Shown here: one piece after another, positions 37,303 to 45,363 of the stretch
How the letters are laid out: each line of letters starts with the position of its first letter
Position numbering within the stretch: position 1 is the stretch's first letter
Source of the DNA: Coriobacteriales bacterium OH1046
GTDB taxonomy: Bacteria; Actinomycetota; Coriobacteriia; Coriobacteriales; Atopobiaceae
DNA length: 64,000 nucleotides
NCBI GenBank assembly: GCA_004010535.1
Contig: RQYE01000009.1
Coordinates: 32,001-96,000, forward strand
Direction: 5' to 3'
Notes under the pieces: generated by a model
The model's input: only the letters and a program-made list of their open reading frames with translations
What the model was told of the DNA's origin: nothing
Databases searched by the model: none
Translations under genes and position numbers: made by a program

Positions 37303-37348
37303 TTGTTGTTTCAAAAACATATTGTATGATTTTATTGTTGAAACAACA
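37303..37348 (+). promoter_or_regulatory. Promoter with flanking 11-bp inverted arms for EIICBA
   Basis: TGTTGTTTCAA (37304-37314) and TTGAAACAACA (37338-37348) are exact inverted arms separated by 23 bases. TTGTTG (37303-37308) and TATGAT (37325-37330) with a 16-base spacer form a promoter between them. The geometry suits a repressor, probably the DeoR protein, that occludes transcription of the PTS gene. Confidence 0.6.
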
Positions 37349-37387
37349 CGTCCTTGTCGCGCTGCCACAACATGGAGAGGAGTTTCA

Positions 37388-39250
37388 ATGGCATCGATAC
37401 GCGAATCAGTGTCACGGTTCGGCAAGTTCCTCAGCTCGATGGTCATGCCCAACATCGGGGCCTTCATCGCATGGGGTTTCCTCACCGCGCTGTTCATCGA
37501 CACGGGCTGGATCCCCAACGCCGCCTTCAGCCAGATCGTCGGCCCTATGCTCAGCTATCTCATCCCCATCCTCATCGCAGGCCAAGGCGGTGAGATCGTA
37601 GGCGGCAAGCGCGGCCGCGTCATCGCCTCGATCGCCATCGTGGGCGCCATCGTGGGCTCCGAGTACACCATGCTCATGGGCGCCATGCTCGTCGGCCCGC
37701 TCGCCGGTTGGATCATCAAGAAGTGGGACGCGTGGTCCAAGACCTGGACCCCGGCCGGCTTCGAGATGCTCATCGACAACTTCTCGCTCGGCATCCTCGG
37801 CCTTCTGCTCACGCTCTTCAGCTACGTGGCGGTCGGTCCGTTCATGGGAGCCATCCTGATCGTCCTCACCGCGGGCGTGCAGGTGCTCACCAACCTCAAC
37901 CTCGTGCCGCTCCTCGCCATCTTCATCGAGCCGGCCAAGGTGCTCTTCCTCAACAATGCCATCAACCACGGCATCTTCACCCCCATCGGCACCACGCAGG
38001 TTGCCGAGGCGGGCAAGTCGATCATGTTCATGCTCGAGGCCAATCCCGGTCCCGGCCTGGGCGTCCTGCTTGCCTACCTGTTCTTCTCCAAGGATACGAC
38101 CACACGTCAGTCCGCCCCCGGAGCCGCCATCATCCACTTCCTCGGCGGCATCCATGAGATCTACTTCCCCTACGTGCTCATCAATCCTGCGGTCATCATC
38201 GCCCCGATCGTGGGCAACATCGCAGCCATCTTCTGGTTCACCATCACCGGATGCGGCCTCGTCAGCCCCGCTTCGCCCGGCTCGATCATCGCCTTCATGT
38301 CGATGAGCGCGCCCGGCACGCACATCATGACCCTGCTCGGCATCGCCATCGCCACCGTCATCTCGTTCCTGATCGCCGCGCCGATCGTCCGCCGCGCCGA
38401 TGTCAAAGACCTCTCCGAGGCGCAGGCCGAGATATCCGGCATGAAGGCTGCCGCTGCTGGCGCCGCTGCCAGTGCCGTGCGCTCCGGCTTCGGCGACAAG
38501 ATCATCTTCGCCTGCGACGCCGGCATGGGCTCCTCCGCCATGGGCGCGACCCGCTTCCGCAACCGGATCAAGCTCGACCGTCCCGACTGCATCGTCGAGC
38601 ACTCCTCCGTCGACGAGGTTCCCGCAGATGCCAACATCGTCGTCGTCCAGCGCAACCTCGCCCCGCGCGTCCAGACAAGCGCCCCCCATGCCCAGCTCGT
38701 CCTCATCGACAACTTCCTCGCCGATCCCGCCCTCGACCAGCTCTACAACGACCTCGTGAGCGTATCCGCACAGTCCGGCGTAGGGAAGGTCGATGCCGCC
38801 GGCGCAGAAAAAGCCGGAAAGCACGAGGGCGTCATCGCCATCGATCGGGACGGCATCAAACTCGGCTGCCCGTCGGTCAGCAAGGACGAGGCCATCCAAG
38901 CCTCCGGTGAGCTGCTCATGGCCCACGGTGCCATCGACGAGGACTACATCGCCGCGATGCACGAGCGCGAGCGCGTCCAAAGCGTCTACATGGGTATGGG
39001 CGTCGCCATCCCGCACGGCACCAACGAGGCGAAGGACAGCGTCAAGAAGACCTGCGTCACGCTCCACCAGTACCCCGAAGGCGTCGACTGGGGAGAGGGG
39101 AAGGCCTATCTGGTCTTCGGTCTTGCCGGCGCCGACGGCGAGCACCTGCAGGTGCTCGCGAATATCGCGAAGGCCCTCGAGGACGAGAGCGTCGTCGAGA
39201 AGATGTGCACCACCGACGATATCGACTGGCTCCTGAGCGTCCTATCGTAA
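37388..39250 (+). CDS. mtlA: PTS mannitol-family EIICBA transporter
   Basis: 620 residues starting MASIRESVSRFGKFLS at 37388 after GGAGAGGAG. The EIIC membrane domain (about 1-340) contains MVMPNIGAFIAWGFLTA and GGIHEIYFPYVL, EIIB carries the phosphocysteine Cys376 in FACDAGMGSSAMGA, and EIIA carries His543 in GVAIPHGTNEAK. This matches full-length E. coli MtlA. Mannitol is the default substrate. The divergent SorE-like dehydrogenase and the absence of mtlD suggest another hexitol or ketose, so the symbol marks family only. A strong hairpin terminator follows. Confidence 0.9.
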   Translation: MASIRESVSRFGKFLSSMVMPNIGAFIAWGFLTALFIDTGWIPNAAFSQIVGPMLSYLIPILIAGQGGEIVGGKRGRVIASIAIVGAIVGSEYTMLMGAMLVGPLAGWIIKKWDAWSKTWTPAGFEMLIDNFSLGILGLLLTLFSYVAVGPFMGAILIVLTAGVQVLTNLNLVPLLAIFIEPAKVLFLNNAINHGIFTPIGTTQVAEAGKSIMFMLEANPGPGLGVLLAYLFFSKDTTTRQSAPGAAIIHFLGGIHEIYFPYVLINPAVIIAPIVGNIAAIFWFTITGCGLVSPASPGSIIAFMSMSAPGTHIMTLLGIAIATVISFLIAAPIVRRADVKDLSEAQAEISGMKAAAAGAAASAVRSGFGDKIIFACDAGMGSSAMGATRFRNRIKLDRPDCIVEHSSVDEVPADANIVVVQRNLAPRVQTSAPHAQLVLIDNFLADPALDQLYNDLVSVSAQSGVGKVDAAGAEKAGKHEGVIAIDRDGIKLGCPSVSKDEAIQASGELLMAHGAIDEDYIAAMHERERVQSVYMGMGVAIPHGTNEAKDSVKKTCVTLHQYPEGVDWGEGKAYLVFGLAGADGEHLQVLANIAKALEDESVVEKMCTTDDIDWLLSVLS

Positions 39251-39272
39251 GCATTCCTCGCCCCTCTTGCAT

Positions 39273-39305
39273 ACGGCCCCGCCCCAGGTATCCGGGCGGG
39301 GCCGT
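39273..39305. terminator. Bidirectional terminator between mtlA and murQ
   Basis: ACGGCCCCGCCC pairs perfectly with GGGCGGGGCCGT (12 bp, 9-base loop), followed on the plus strand by TTGCTTCCTT. It lies between two convergent genes. Confidence 0.75.
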
Positions 39306-39331
39306 TGCTTCCTTACGCCTGCAGGGGATCC

Positions 39332-40249
39332 TTATGCCATAAGGCTGCGAATCGTCTTAGCGACATTGCCGCCAGCCCTGAGCAACTCGTCTCGGCATGT
39401 GCTCTCAGATGCCCCCGAGATGGCCCGGCAGATAGCCACCTTGACATCGTGGCCTGAGGCGGCGAGAAGGTCTGCAGCTTCATCCACCCCAACACCCGAG
39501 ACGGTGGAGATGATCCGGGAAGCCCGATTGACCAGCTTCTCGTTCGTCGGCTTAAGGTCGACCATGAGGTTGCCGAACACCTTGCCCGATTTGACCATAA
39601 GCTCCGTCGAGATCATATTGCATATAAGCTTCTGGGCAGTGCCGGAGCGCATGCGCGTCGATCCCATGATAGGTTCTGGTCCGACCACGCATTCGATGGG
39701 GATATCCGCATGGGCCGACATCCTCGCACCACGCACGCAACAGACGGCTCCCGTGAGGGCGCCCCGTTCGCGGGCTCGATCGAGACCGCCGATCACGTAA
39801 GGCGTCCTCCCGGAGGCAGCCAAGCCGATAACGGTATCGCGCTCGCACACATTCACCGCATCGAGATCGGATGCTCCAGCCTCGGGGTTGTCCTCAGCGC
39901 CCTCCTGAGATCTTACGAGCGCCTCATACCCGCCGGCGATAAGGCCGATCACGAGATCGGGGCTCACACCGTAGGTCGGGGGGCACTCGCTCGCATCGAG
40001 CACGCCGAGCCTGCCCGAAGTTCCCGCGCCCATGTAAATGAGCCGGCCTCCTTGCTGCATGCGCTCAAAGGCAGCATCCACGAGCTGGGCGACAGCGGGG
40101 AGAATGCGCCGGACTGCCGGAGCTATCTCGTGGTCGAGGTCGTTGATGACCTCGAGGGCTTCAAGAGTCCCCATCTCATCGATATGCGCCGTGCGAGGAT
40201 CTTGCTGCTCCGTCCCAAGTCTTACGAATGCTCCATCGCCGTTGCCCAT
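39332..40249 (-). CDS. murQ: N-acetylmuramic acid 6-phosphate etherase
   Basis: 305 residues with the SIS-fold signature YMGAGTSGRLGVLDASECPPTYG and the second catalytic glutamate region GGYEALVRSQEGAEDNP, plus GSTRMRSGTAQKLICNM. It cleaves the lactyl ether of MurNAc-6-phosphate to give GlcNAc-6-phosphate. It closes an operon holding a mannose-family PTS. No glucose-type MurP is present nearby, so those EII genes may import MurNAc or a derivative. It overlaps the small upstream gene by 28 bases. Confidence 0.95.
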   Translation of the reverse strand: MGNGDGAFVRLGTEQQDPRTAHIDEMGTLEALEVINDLDHEIAPAVRRILPAVAQLVDAAFERMQQGGRLIYMGAGTSGRLGVLDASECPPTYGVSPDLVIGLIAGGYEALVRSQEGAEDNPEAGASDLDAVNVCERDTVIGLAASGRTPYVIGGLDRARERGALTGAVCCVRGARMSAHADIPIECVVGPEPIMGSTRMRSGTAQKLICNMISTELMVKSGKVFGNLMVDLKPTNEKLVNRASRIISTVSGVGVDEAADLLAASGHDVKVAICRAISGASESTCRDELLRAGGNVAKTIRSLMA

Positions 40250-40515
40250 ACCCGATCCCCTTCCTTTCGCTGCGGGATGCTCGTCCCGTATACATGAATC
40301 CCCTCTTCCCTCAGACTCGCGAGCGCCCGTCTTGAGAAGAGGAGGCGAAGACGCCTAGTATCGAGCAAGCGCAGATACAACTCTATATTCTTGCGCTCGT
40401 CAAGCACCTTGCCGAGGTCGTGCAGCACCTGGGCGCGCATGCGGGCAAGCGCTGGGAGAAGCGTTGCGATAACGATAGGGACCGCCACGAGCCAGAGTAT
40501 GGGAGTCCGACCCAT
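40222..40515 (-). CDS. Small single-helix membrane protein between EIID and murQ
   Basis: 97 residues with one N-terminal transmembrane helix (ILWLVAVPIVIATLLPALA) and a basic cytoplasmic tail (RLLDTRRLRLLFSRRAL). It begins MGRTP at 40515 without a clear ribosome-binding site and overlaps the murQ start. No family is recognised; it is not the DUF956/ManO accessory protein as far as I can tell. The position within the PTS operon suggests a transporter accessory role. The ORF could also be partly fortuitous. Confidence 0.5.
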   Translation of the reverse strand: MGRTPILWLVAVPIVIATLLPALARMRAQVLHDLGKVLDERKNIELYLRLLDTRRLRLLFSRRALASLREEGIHVYGTSIPQRKEGDRVWATAMEHS

Positions 40516-40532
40516 GGCTTCGTCTTCAGATA

Positions 40533-40556
40533 GGGAGGGCCCTTACCGGCCCTCCC
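40533..40556 (-). terminator. Hairpin after the EIID gene
   Basis: GGGAGGGC and GCCCTCCC form a perfect 8-bp stem with an 8-base loop 17 bases past the EIID stop, before the small ORF and murQ. No U-run follows. It may be an attenuator or an mRNA-stabilising structure that sets EII levels above MurQ. Confidence 0.4.
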
Positions 40557-40572
40557 GAATACACAACCCTTG

Positions 40573-41478
40573 TCAGACGAGAGCTGCCACCGCAGCATAG
40601 CCGGTCGAATACTGGATAGCGGTCAGGACGATGGCCAGCACGAGGATAAGGCCCATGATGGCGAGCGGCGACCACTTCTTGTGGGCGTACAGATGGTAGA
40701 CGAACAAGGTGAGCAGCAGCGGGAGCAGTTTCGGGAAGAAACCGTCGAGCATGCTGCTGGCATTGAAGATGACGGCTTGCGTGACCTCGCCGGTCGCAGC
40801 ATCGACAACGTCGCCGATGATGCCGAACGGAATGGTGCAGGAGACGAAAGAGGCGGTAAGGGCCCCGACAACGATGAGGCCCATGAGAACCATCGCGTTG
40901 GTAAGACGGTCCAGCTTACCCGACGCCATCATCGACTGCATGCCATCGAGACCGCCCTTATACCCAAGCTGGAAAAGCTTCCAACTGATAAGGCAGGTGC
41001 CCACGGGGTAAACGACCATGTACACGAGGGGGCCGAGCCAGGCGACAGAGGCTTGGGAGATGGTCATGCAGATGGTAAGCAGGATCGGGATGATCGTACC
41101 GACCCACAGGGAATCGCCGATGGCGGAGGTCGGGCCGATGAGGGCGACCTTGACGGACTCGATAACCTCGGGCGTGCAATTGCCATTCGCATTGGTCTCC
41201 TCAAGACCGCAGACGATGCCATTGCAGATCGATCCTACCTGCGCCTCGGTATTGAACAGGGAGATATGGCGCTTGAGCGCCGCAGCCTTATCCTCGCGGG
41301 TATCGTAGAGATCGTCAACGATGGGGGCCATTGCCTGGCCGAACGCCATGCCGAGCATGGACTCGGCCTGTTGGGAGCATCCATTCCAGAAGAACCAGTT
41401 CCAGAACGACTTCTTGAGGGCCTCGGCAGAGATCTTTTTGGGGATGGCCGGGCCGATGGCGGGATTCTCGATAGCCAT
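40573..41478 (-). CDS. PTS EIID component, mannose/fructose/sorbose family
   Basis: 301 residues. The N-terminal amphipathic part (ALKKSFWNWFFWNGCSQQAESMLGMAFGQAM) and ALKRHISLFNTEAQVGS are the EIID signature, followed by GPTSAIGDSLWVGTIIPIL and a C-terminal membrane segment. It forms the membrane complex with EIIC. It starts 3 bases after EIIC ends, in the usual B-C-D order. Confidence 0.95.
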   Translation of the reverse strand: MAIENPAIGPAIPKKISAEALKKSFWNWFFWNGCSQQAESMLGMAFGQAMAPIVDDLYDTREDKAAALKRHISLFNTEAQVGSICNGIVCGLEETNANGNCTPEVIESVKVALIGPTSAIGDSLWVGTIIPILLTICMTISQASVAWLGPLVYMVVYPVGTCLISWKLFQLGYKGGLDGMQSMMASGKLDRLTNAMVLMGLIVVGALTASFVSCTIPFGIIGDVVDAATGEVTQAVIFNASSMLDGFFPKLLPLLLTLFVYHLYAHKKWSPLAIMGLILVLAIVLTAIQYSTGYAAVAALV

Positions 41479-41481
41479 AGC

Positions 41482-42261
41482 TTATGCAACCTCCTTATCA
41501 GAACCGATCTGGTAGTAAATGATGGCCACGATGGCGGCAACAACGGCAACGCCCATCGTATTCAGATGGAAGTAGGTGACGAGGATGAAGCCGGCGATGA
41601 AGATCGCCATATACCATTGCTTCTTGAGCAGGAAGGACAGGAGTATCCCCATTCCGAGGGCGGACATCATCCCGCCGAAGATCGACAGGCAGCTGATAAC
41701 GTAATCGGGGATCAGGCTTGCAAAGTCGGCTTGGGTGCTTGCGGCGGTCATACCGCCGAGAACGATCATTGCGGGTATGAAGCGGCAGACGAAGCCGATA
41801 GCCTGCCCCATAACCACATTGGGGACGAACATATGCTGAGTGTCGCCGGCTTCTGCATAGCGTGCAGCCATGCGGTTCAACGGGATGTTGAGCGCATAGG
41901 AGATATTCCACATGAGCTGGCCGACAAGACCGCCGATACCCGCGAAGACGGTGGCGACGCCGATAAGCGCCGTGGCATCCATACCTTGGCCGAAGACGAT
42001 GGCGCCCGCAGCGCCGATATAGGTTGCGTATGACAGATCCCATGCGACGGCTCCGCCGGGAGTCACGTTGCCGAGATACATAACCTGCAAGGGGATGCCC
42101 ACGACCATAGCCGTCTGGACATCTCCGAGGATGAGGCCGACCACGAACGATGCCACCAGGGGACGTCCGAGCGTATACCACCCGATGGTATTGCCCACGA
42201 TGGATCCGATGGAACCGAGATAGATGAACAGCGCGATGAGGATCATCTGCAAAACGCTCAT
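41482..42261 (-). CDS. PTS EIIC component, mannose/fructose/sorbose family
   Basis: 259 residues from the ATG at 42261 after AAGGGAG. It is hydrophobic throughout, with the family segments GRPLVASFVVGLILGDVQTAMVVG and LQVMYLGNVTPGGAVAWD. It makes the transmembrane channel with EIID. The 53-base gap to EIIB holds no gene. Confidence 0.95.
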   Translation of the reverse strand: MSVLQMILIALFIYLGSIGSIVGNTIGWYTLGRPLVASFVVGLILGDVQTAMVVGIPLQVMYLGNVTPGGAVAWDLSYATYIGAAGAIVFGQGMDATALIGVATVFAGIGGLVGQLMWNISYALNIPLNRMAARYAEAGDTQHMFVPNVVMGQAIGFVCRFIPAMIVLGGMTAASTQADFASLIPDYVISCLSIFGGMMSALGMGILLSFLLKKQWYMAIFIAGFILVTYFHLNTMGVAVVAAIVAIIYYQIGSDKEVA

Positions 42262-42314
42262 CTTAGTACTCCCTTCTCTCTTCTTCCGCGTTCTCCGTTG
42301 CCTGCGTGCTTGCC

Positions 42315-42803
42315 CTACAGTGATTTCGCAAACGCATCCCAACTCTTCTCCGTCGAGTTGGGGACCTGCTGAAAGGAAACCTCGAAACCTTCGGACGCAA
42401 GAGCGTCGATGTCGCTGATGTCCTGATCGCTGAGATAGAAGATGCCGGTAGCCCCGGTCATCTGATGATTCGTATCCGGACGCTTGGCCATGTTGCCGAG
42501 GTAGATATGCTCGCAGCCCCTGATTACGTCCTTGAGTTCGGCGAGCTTGCCGGGGGTCTTCACTATGACAAGCCGGGTTTTCCCGGACGCGGCCGATAAG
42601 AGCCCGCGCGCCTCGTCGGTCGTAACGATATGCGTCTCGTACTGCTTGGGTACGCCCATGGTCATGATGCTCTTGAGCGTTGGATTCGCTGCGCTCACAT
42701 CATCCACGCCGATAATCTGCTCAGGCTTGAGCAAGGGCGCCCACGCCACGATCGTCTGGCCGTGGATGAGCCGATCGTCGACCCGCACGTATGTTTTTGC
42801 CAT
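42315..42803 (-). CDS. PTS EIIB component, mannose/fructose/sorbose family
   Basis: 162 residues starting MAKTYVRVDDRLIHGQ at 42803 with GGAGAGG upstream. The phosphorylated histidine lies in RLIHGQ, typical of the mannose family and unlike cysteine-based EIIB proteins. No mannose-type EIIA is encoded in this operon; phosphate must come from an EIIA elsewhere in the genome. Confidence 0.95.
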   Translation of the reverse strand: MAKTYVRVDDRLIHGQTIVAWAPLLKPEQIIGVDDVSAANPTLKSIMTMGVPKQYETHIVTTDEARGLLSAASGKTRLVIVKTPGKLAELKDVIRGCEHIYLGNMAKRPDTNHQMTGATGIFYLSDQDISDIDALASEGFEVSFQQVPNSTEKSWDAFAKSL

Positions 42804-42832
42804 AGCCTCTCCTGTTCTCCCCGTCCCGACCG

Positions 42833-43513
42833 TTACCAGAGCTCGTTTTCGATGAGGCTTGCGTACATATAGCAAGCCGTCGGGCCATCGCTGCCCGACT
42901 CGATCTGTTTTATCTGAAGATTCATCGGGTAGTACTTCGCATAAGGGAAGCTGTTGATCTCCCCGCGGAAGATGGCATACTCGCTCAGCGCATCTATCCA
43001 TTGCCTAGCCTCGTCTTCAGATAAGATGACGTATGCCTGGGGGACGAAACCGACGAGGTCCTCGAAGGTGAGGCCGTACATGAGGCGGATCTTCGACTTC
43101 TTGCGCCTCATACGCCTGACGGCTTCGGTAACCGCATCATGCGTGGCGATATGACGCGGATGCATGGACCCGCGCCAATGCGTGATGACGAGATCGACAT
43201 CCTCCTCGGTGAACCATCGTTCAAGGCGATCGGCAAAGGCATCGAGATCCGGCATACTCGACCCGTCGTAGCCAAGCCACAGCGTATCGCCTCCCAAGAC
43301 AGCTGCTGCGCGAACAGCCTCCTCGGCAACCTGTACGAGATAGGCTTCCTTTTCCTGAGCCGTGCAGCCTGCTCCCTCGAGACGCCCCATGACCGTATTG
43401 GCGCAGGTGACCTTTGCGCCCTGCTTCGCATACTTGATCAGAAGCGGACCGCCGAGAAGCTCCGCATCAAGATTGTGGCCGCCTATGGAAACGACGCGCC
43501 TGCATTCGCTCAT
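42833..43513 (-). CDS. PIG-L/LmbE-family deacetylase with altered metal motif
   Basis: 226 residues of the zinc-dependent N-acetyl-sugar deacetylase family. The usual AHPDDAE reads IGGHNLDAELLG, keeping His, Asp and Glu but replacing the central P-D. The second motif reads HPRHIATHDAV, where HPDHxxxH is usual. In a PTS-MurQ operon it probably removes an acetyl (or other acyl) group from an imported amino-sugar phosphate, standing in for or adding to NagA. Its start overlaps the acetyltransferase stop (ATGA). Confidence 0.8.
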   Translation of the reverse strand: MSECRRVVSIGGHNLDAELLGGPLLIKYAKQGAKVTCANTVMGRLEGAGCTAQEKEAYLVQVAEEAVRAAAVLGGDTLWLGYDGSSMPDLDAFADRLERWFTEEDVDLVITHWRGSMHPRHIATHDAVTEAVRRMRRKKSKIRLMYGLTFEDLVGFVPQAYVILSEDEARQWIDALSEYAIFRGEINSFPYAKYYPMNLQIKQIESGSDGPTACYMYASLIENELW

Positions 43514-44451
43514 GCTATCTCCTTCCGATAGTCGACGAAGGTGCGGATGACCTCGAAACCGTGGCGTGAATAGTAGCGTCTTCCCGGTTCATCCGTGGTG
43601 ATGAAATACATACGGTAGATGCCACGGCATGCCATCTCGAAACAATACAGATCGAGCAGAACGGAACCGACACCGTTGTTCCGCTCGGACTCCGCAATGC
43701 CGATGGGGCCGAATCGCATCGGATTGCCGTCGATGCCGCGCATGCACCATCCGCAGATCTTGCCGTTGGGATCGATGACGAGGAACTGTTTGTCCTCGGC
43801 GGTCCCGTCCCGCATGCTCATGAGCGCGTTGCGTTTCCAGCCAGCCCCCAGCTCTCGATAGAGGAAGTCGAGCAGATCGAGCGAATACGAGTAGTCGAAT
43901 GATTTGAAACGATAGCCCTGCTCCTCAAGGGCCGCTTGACGCTCACGTGTCTTCTTCGGCACCTGATATCCGTGCAGGTTCCTGCCCATCGAAAAACGTT
44001 CGTCTCCCGCGACGTATCCCTGTCCCTCGAAAAAGGCGACGGCTTCGGGATAGTTTGCGGGATCGACACCCGCGAAGAAATAGCTGGGGGAATAGGCGCC
44101 GAGCGTGATGCTCGCCACTCCCCTTGTCTTGAATTCGCTTTCGATGCGCCTGAGCAGCTCGGTACCCACGCCGGCCCCCCGAGCATCCGGATCGACGAAA
44201 AGAACGTTGATCCACCCTCTTTGGGGTTCGAGCCCCCGCTCAAGATAGGGAAATTTCCGTTTGGTGCCAAAGGCGAAGCCAAGAACCTTATCGCCTTCGC
44301 GCGACACCCAGGAGAGTCCCTGATCGAAGTTATCATCGAAGATGGCCTGTCGTCGGAACTTACCCACATCGATGGGGTCGAAGGCGCAGCATGTATTCCA
44401 AAGGTCTACAACCTGCTTCTCATAGCATTGCGCGTAGTTCTCGTAGACCAA
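43510..44451 (-). CDS. Two-domain GNAT acetyltransferase
   Basis: About 313 residues if started from the TTG at 44451, five bases behind AGGGGAGG. The ATG at 44484 used by the ORF track lies inside the 70-bp palindrome with no ribosome-binding site and would fall upstream of the predicted transcription start. Two GNAT folds are visible, with acetyl-CoA loops VDPDARGAGVGTELLRRIE and IAESERNNGVGSVLLDLY. The substrate is unknown. The context suggests an amino group on a sugar or peptidoglycan fragment. It is translationally coupled to the deacetylase gene. Confidence 0.75.
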   Translation of the reverse strand: MVYENYAQCYEKQVVDLWNTCCAFDPIDVGKFRRQAIFDDNFDQGLSWVSREGDKVLGFAFGTKRKFPYLERGLEPQRGWINVLFVDPDARGAGVGTELLRRIESEFKTRGVASITLGAYSPSYFFAGVDPANYPEAVAFFEGQGYVAGDERFSMGRNLHGYQVPKKTRERQAALEEQGYRFKSFDYSYSLDLLDFLYRELGAGWKRNALMSMRDGTAEDKQFLVIDPNGKICGWCMRGIDGNPMRFGPIGIAESERNNGVGSVLLDLYCFEMACRGIYRMYFITTDEPGRRYYSRHGFEVIRTFVDYRKEIA

Positions 44452-44452
44452 C

Positions 44453-44522
44453 GGACCCTCCCCTCTGCTATCATAACTTAACATGTTAACATGTTAAGTT
44501 ATGATAGCAGAGGGGAGGGTCC
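44453..44522. repeat. Perfect 70-bp palindrome carrying promoter and operator sequences
   Basis: The 35 bases from 44453 to 44487 are the exact reverse complement of 44488-44522, with no loop. The centre is TTAACATGTTAACATGTTAA, a doubled GntR-like dyad. Reading outward in either direction, TTAACA and TATGAT (16-base spacer) form a promoter, then GCAGAGGGGAGGG a ribosome-binding site. On the minus side this serves the acetyltransferase gene; on the plus side it would drive transcription toward the regulator gene's antisense strand. Confidence 0.9.
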
Positions 44523-44608
44523 GGAACCCCCATTCAATACTCTCCATCTTCCGCAAACGGTAACGATGGGGAATGCGGACGGCAGCGGGCGCTTGCCGAC
44601 CCGGCATG

Positions 44609-45361
44609 CTAGGCCCTGATGTTGACGGTAACCGAATACCAGTCTTTATTGAAATACGTCTCGCCATACTCGACCGCAACGTTATCTTGGTCGAACGTGG
44701 TCCTGCGGACGAAGAAGCTCGGATAATCCTCCCCCACCCCAAGTGCCGAGCACACATGGAGATCATCGATGGTCCTGACGCTGTAGTTCTCATTGACCAG
44801 CTGGGGGAAGATGTTGTAGCGCGCCAGCATATCGTAGAAGGACCCTATCTCCTGCAATCCCTGAGCCTGCTCGGCAGTCAGGAGGCTGCTCGGAACATAC
44901 GAGACATGGAAGGCGACAGGCTCGTCATTGGCGATACGCACGCGAGCGACCCTTGTGAACTCCGCAGCCTCATCCAAACCCAGATGACGCGCCGCGACCG
45001 GGTTTGACCCTGATGAAATCGCATCGACAAGCATGCCGATCTCGTAACCCTGCTCGCGCAGTTCCTCCGAGAAGGAGATGGACGTGAGCCCGCGGATCAT
45101 CTGGCGCTTGGCCACATATGTGCCGCTGCCCTTGATCCCCACAAGATACCCGTCACCGATGAGGTCGGCGAACGCCTTGCGGACAGTGATGGCCGAAACA
45201 CCGTAGCGGCTGCACATCTCGGACTGTCCGGGCAGCTTGTCCCCGGGTTTGAGGCTGCCATCCTTGATAGCGGCAAGGATATCCGACTCGATCCTGAGGT
45301 ACTTTGCCACGCCGGCACGCGAGGGGTCGCTGTAGGTTTCGAGGCCCACCGTCCATCTCAT
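44609..45361 (-). CDS. GntR-family (HutC/UTRA) transcriptional regulator
   Basis: 250 residues. The winged helix at the N-terminus has KYLRIESDILAAIKDGSLKPGDKLPGQSEMCSRYG and SAITVRKAFADLIGDGYL; the UTRA effector domain begins near ISFSEELREQGYEIG and contains VAFHVSYVP. UTRA regulators often sense amino-sugar phosphates (NagR/YvoA type). It starts 2 bases after the glmM stop, without its own clear ribosome-binding site, so it is coupled to glmM. The doubled AACATGTT dyad downstream is its likely operator. Confidence 0.92.
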   Translation of the reverse strand: MRWTVGLETYSDPSRAGVAKYLRIESDILAAIKDGSLKPGDKLPGQSEMCSRYGVSAITVRKAFADLIGDGYLVGIKGSGTYVAKRQMIRGLTSISFSEELREQGYEIGMLVDAISSGSNPVAARHLGLDEAAEFTRVARVRIANDEPVAFHVSYVPSSLLTAEQAQGLQEIGSFYDMLARYNIFPQLVNENYSVRTIDDLHVCSALGVGEDYPSFFVRRTTFDQDNVAVEYGETYFNKDWYSVTVNIRA

Positions 45362-45363
45362 CC

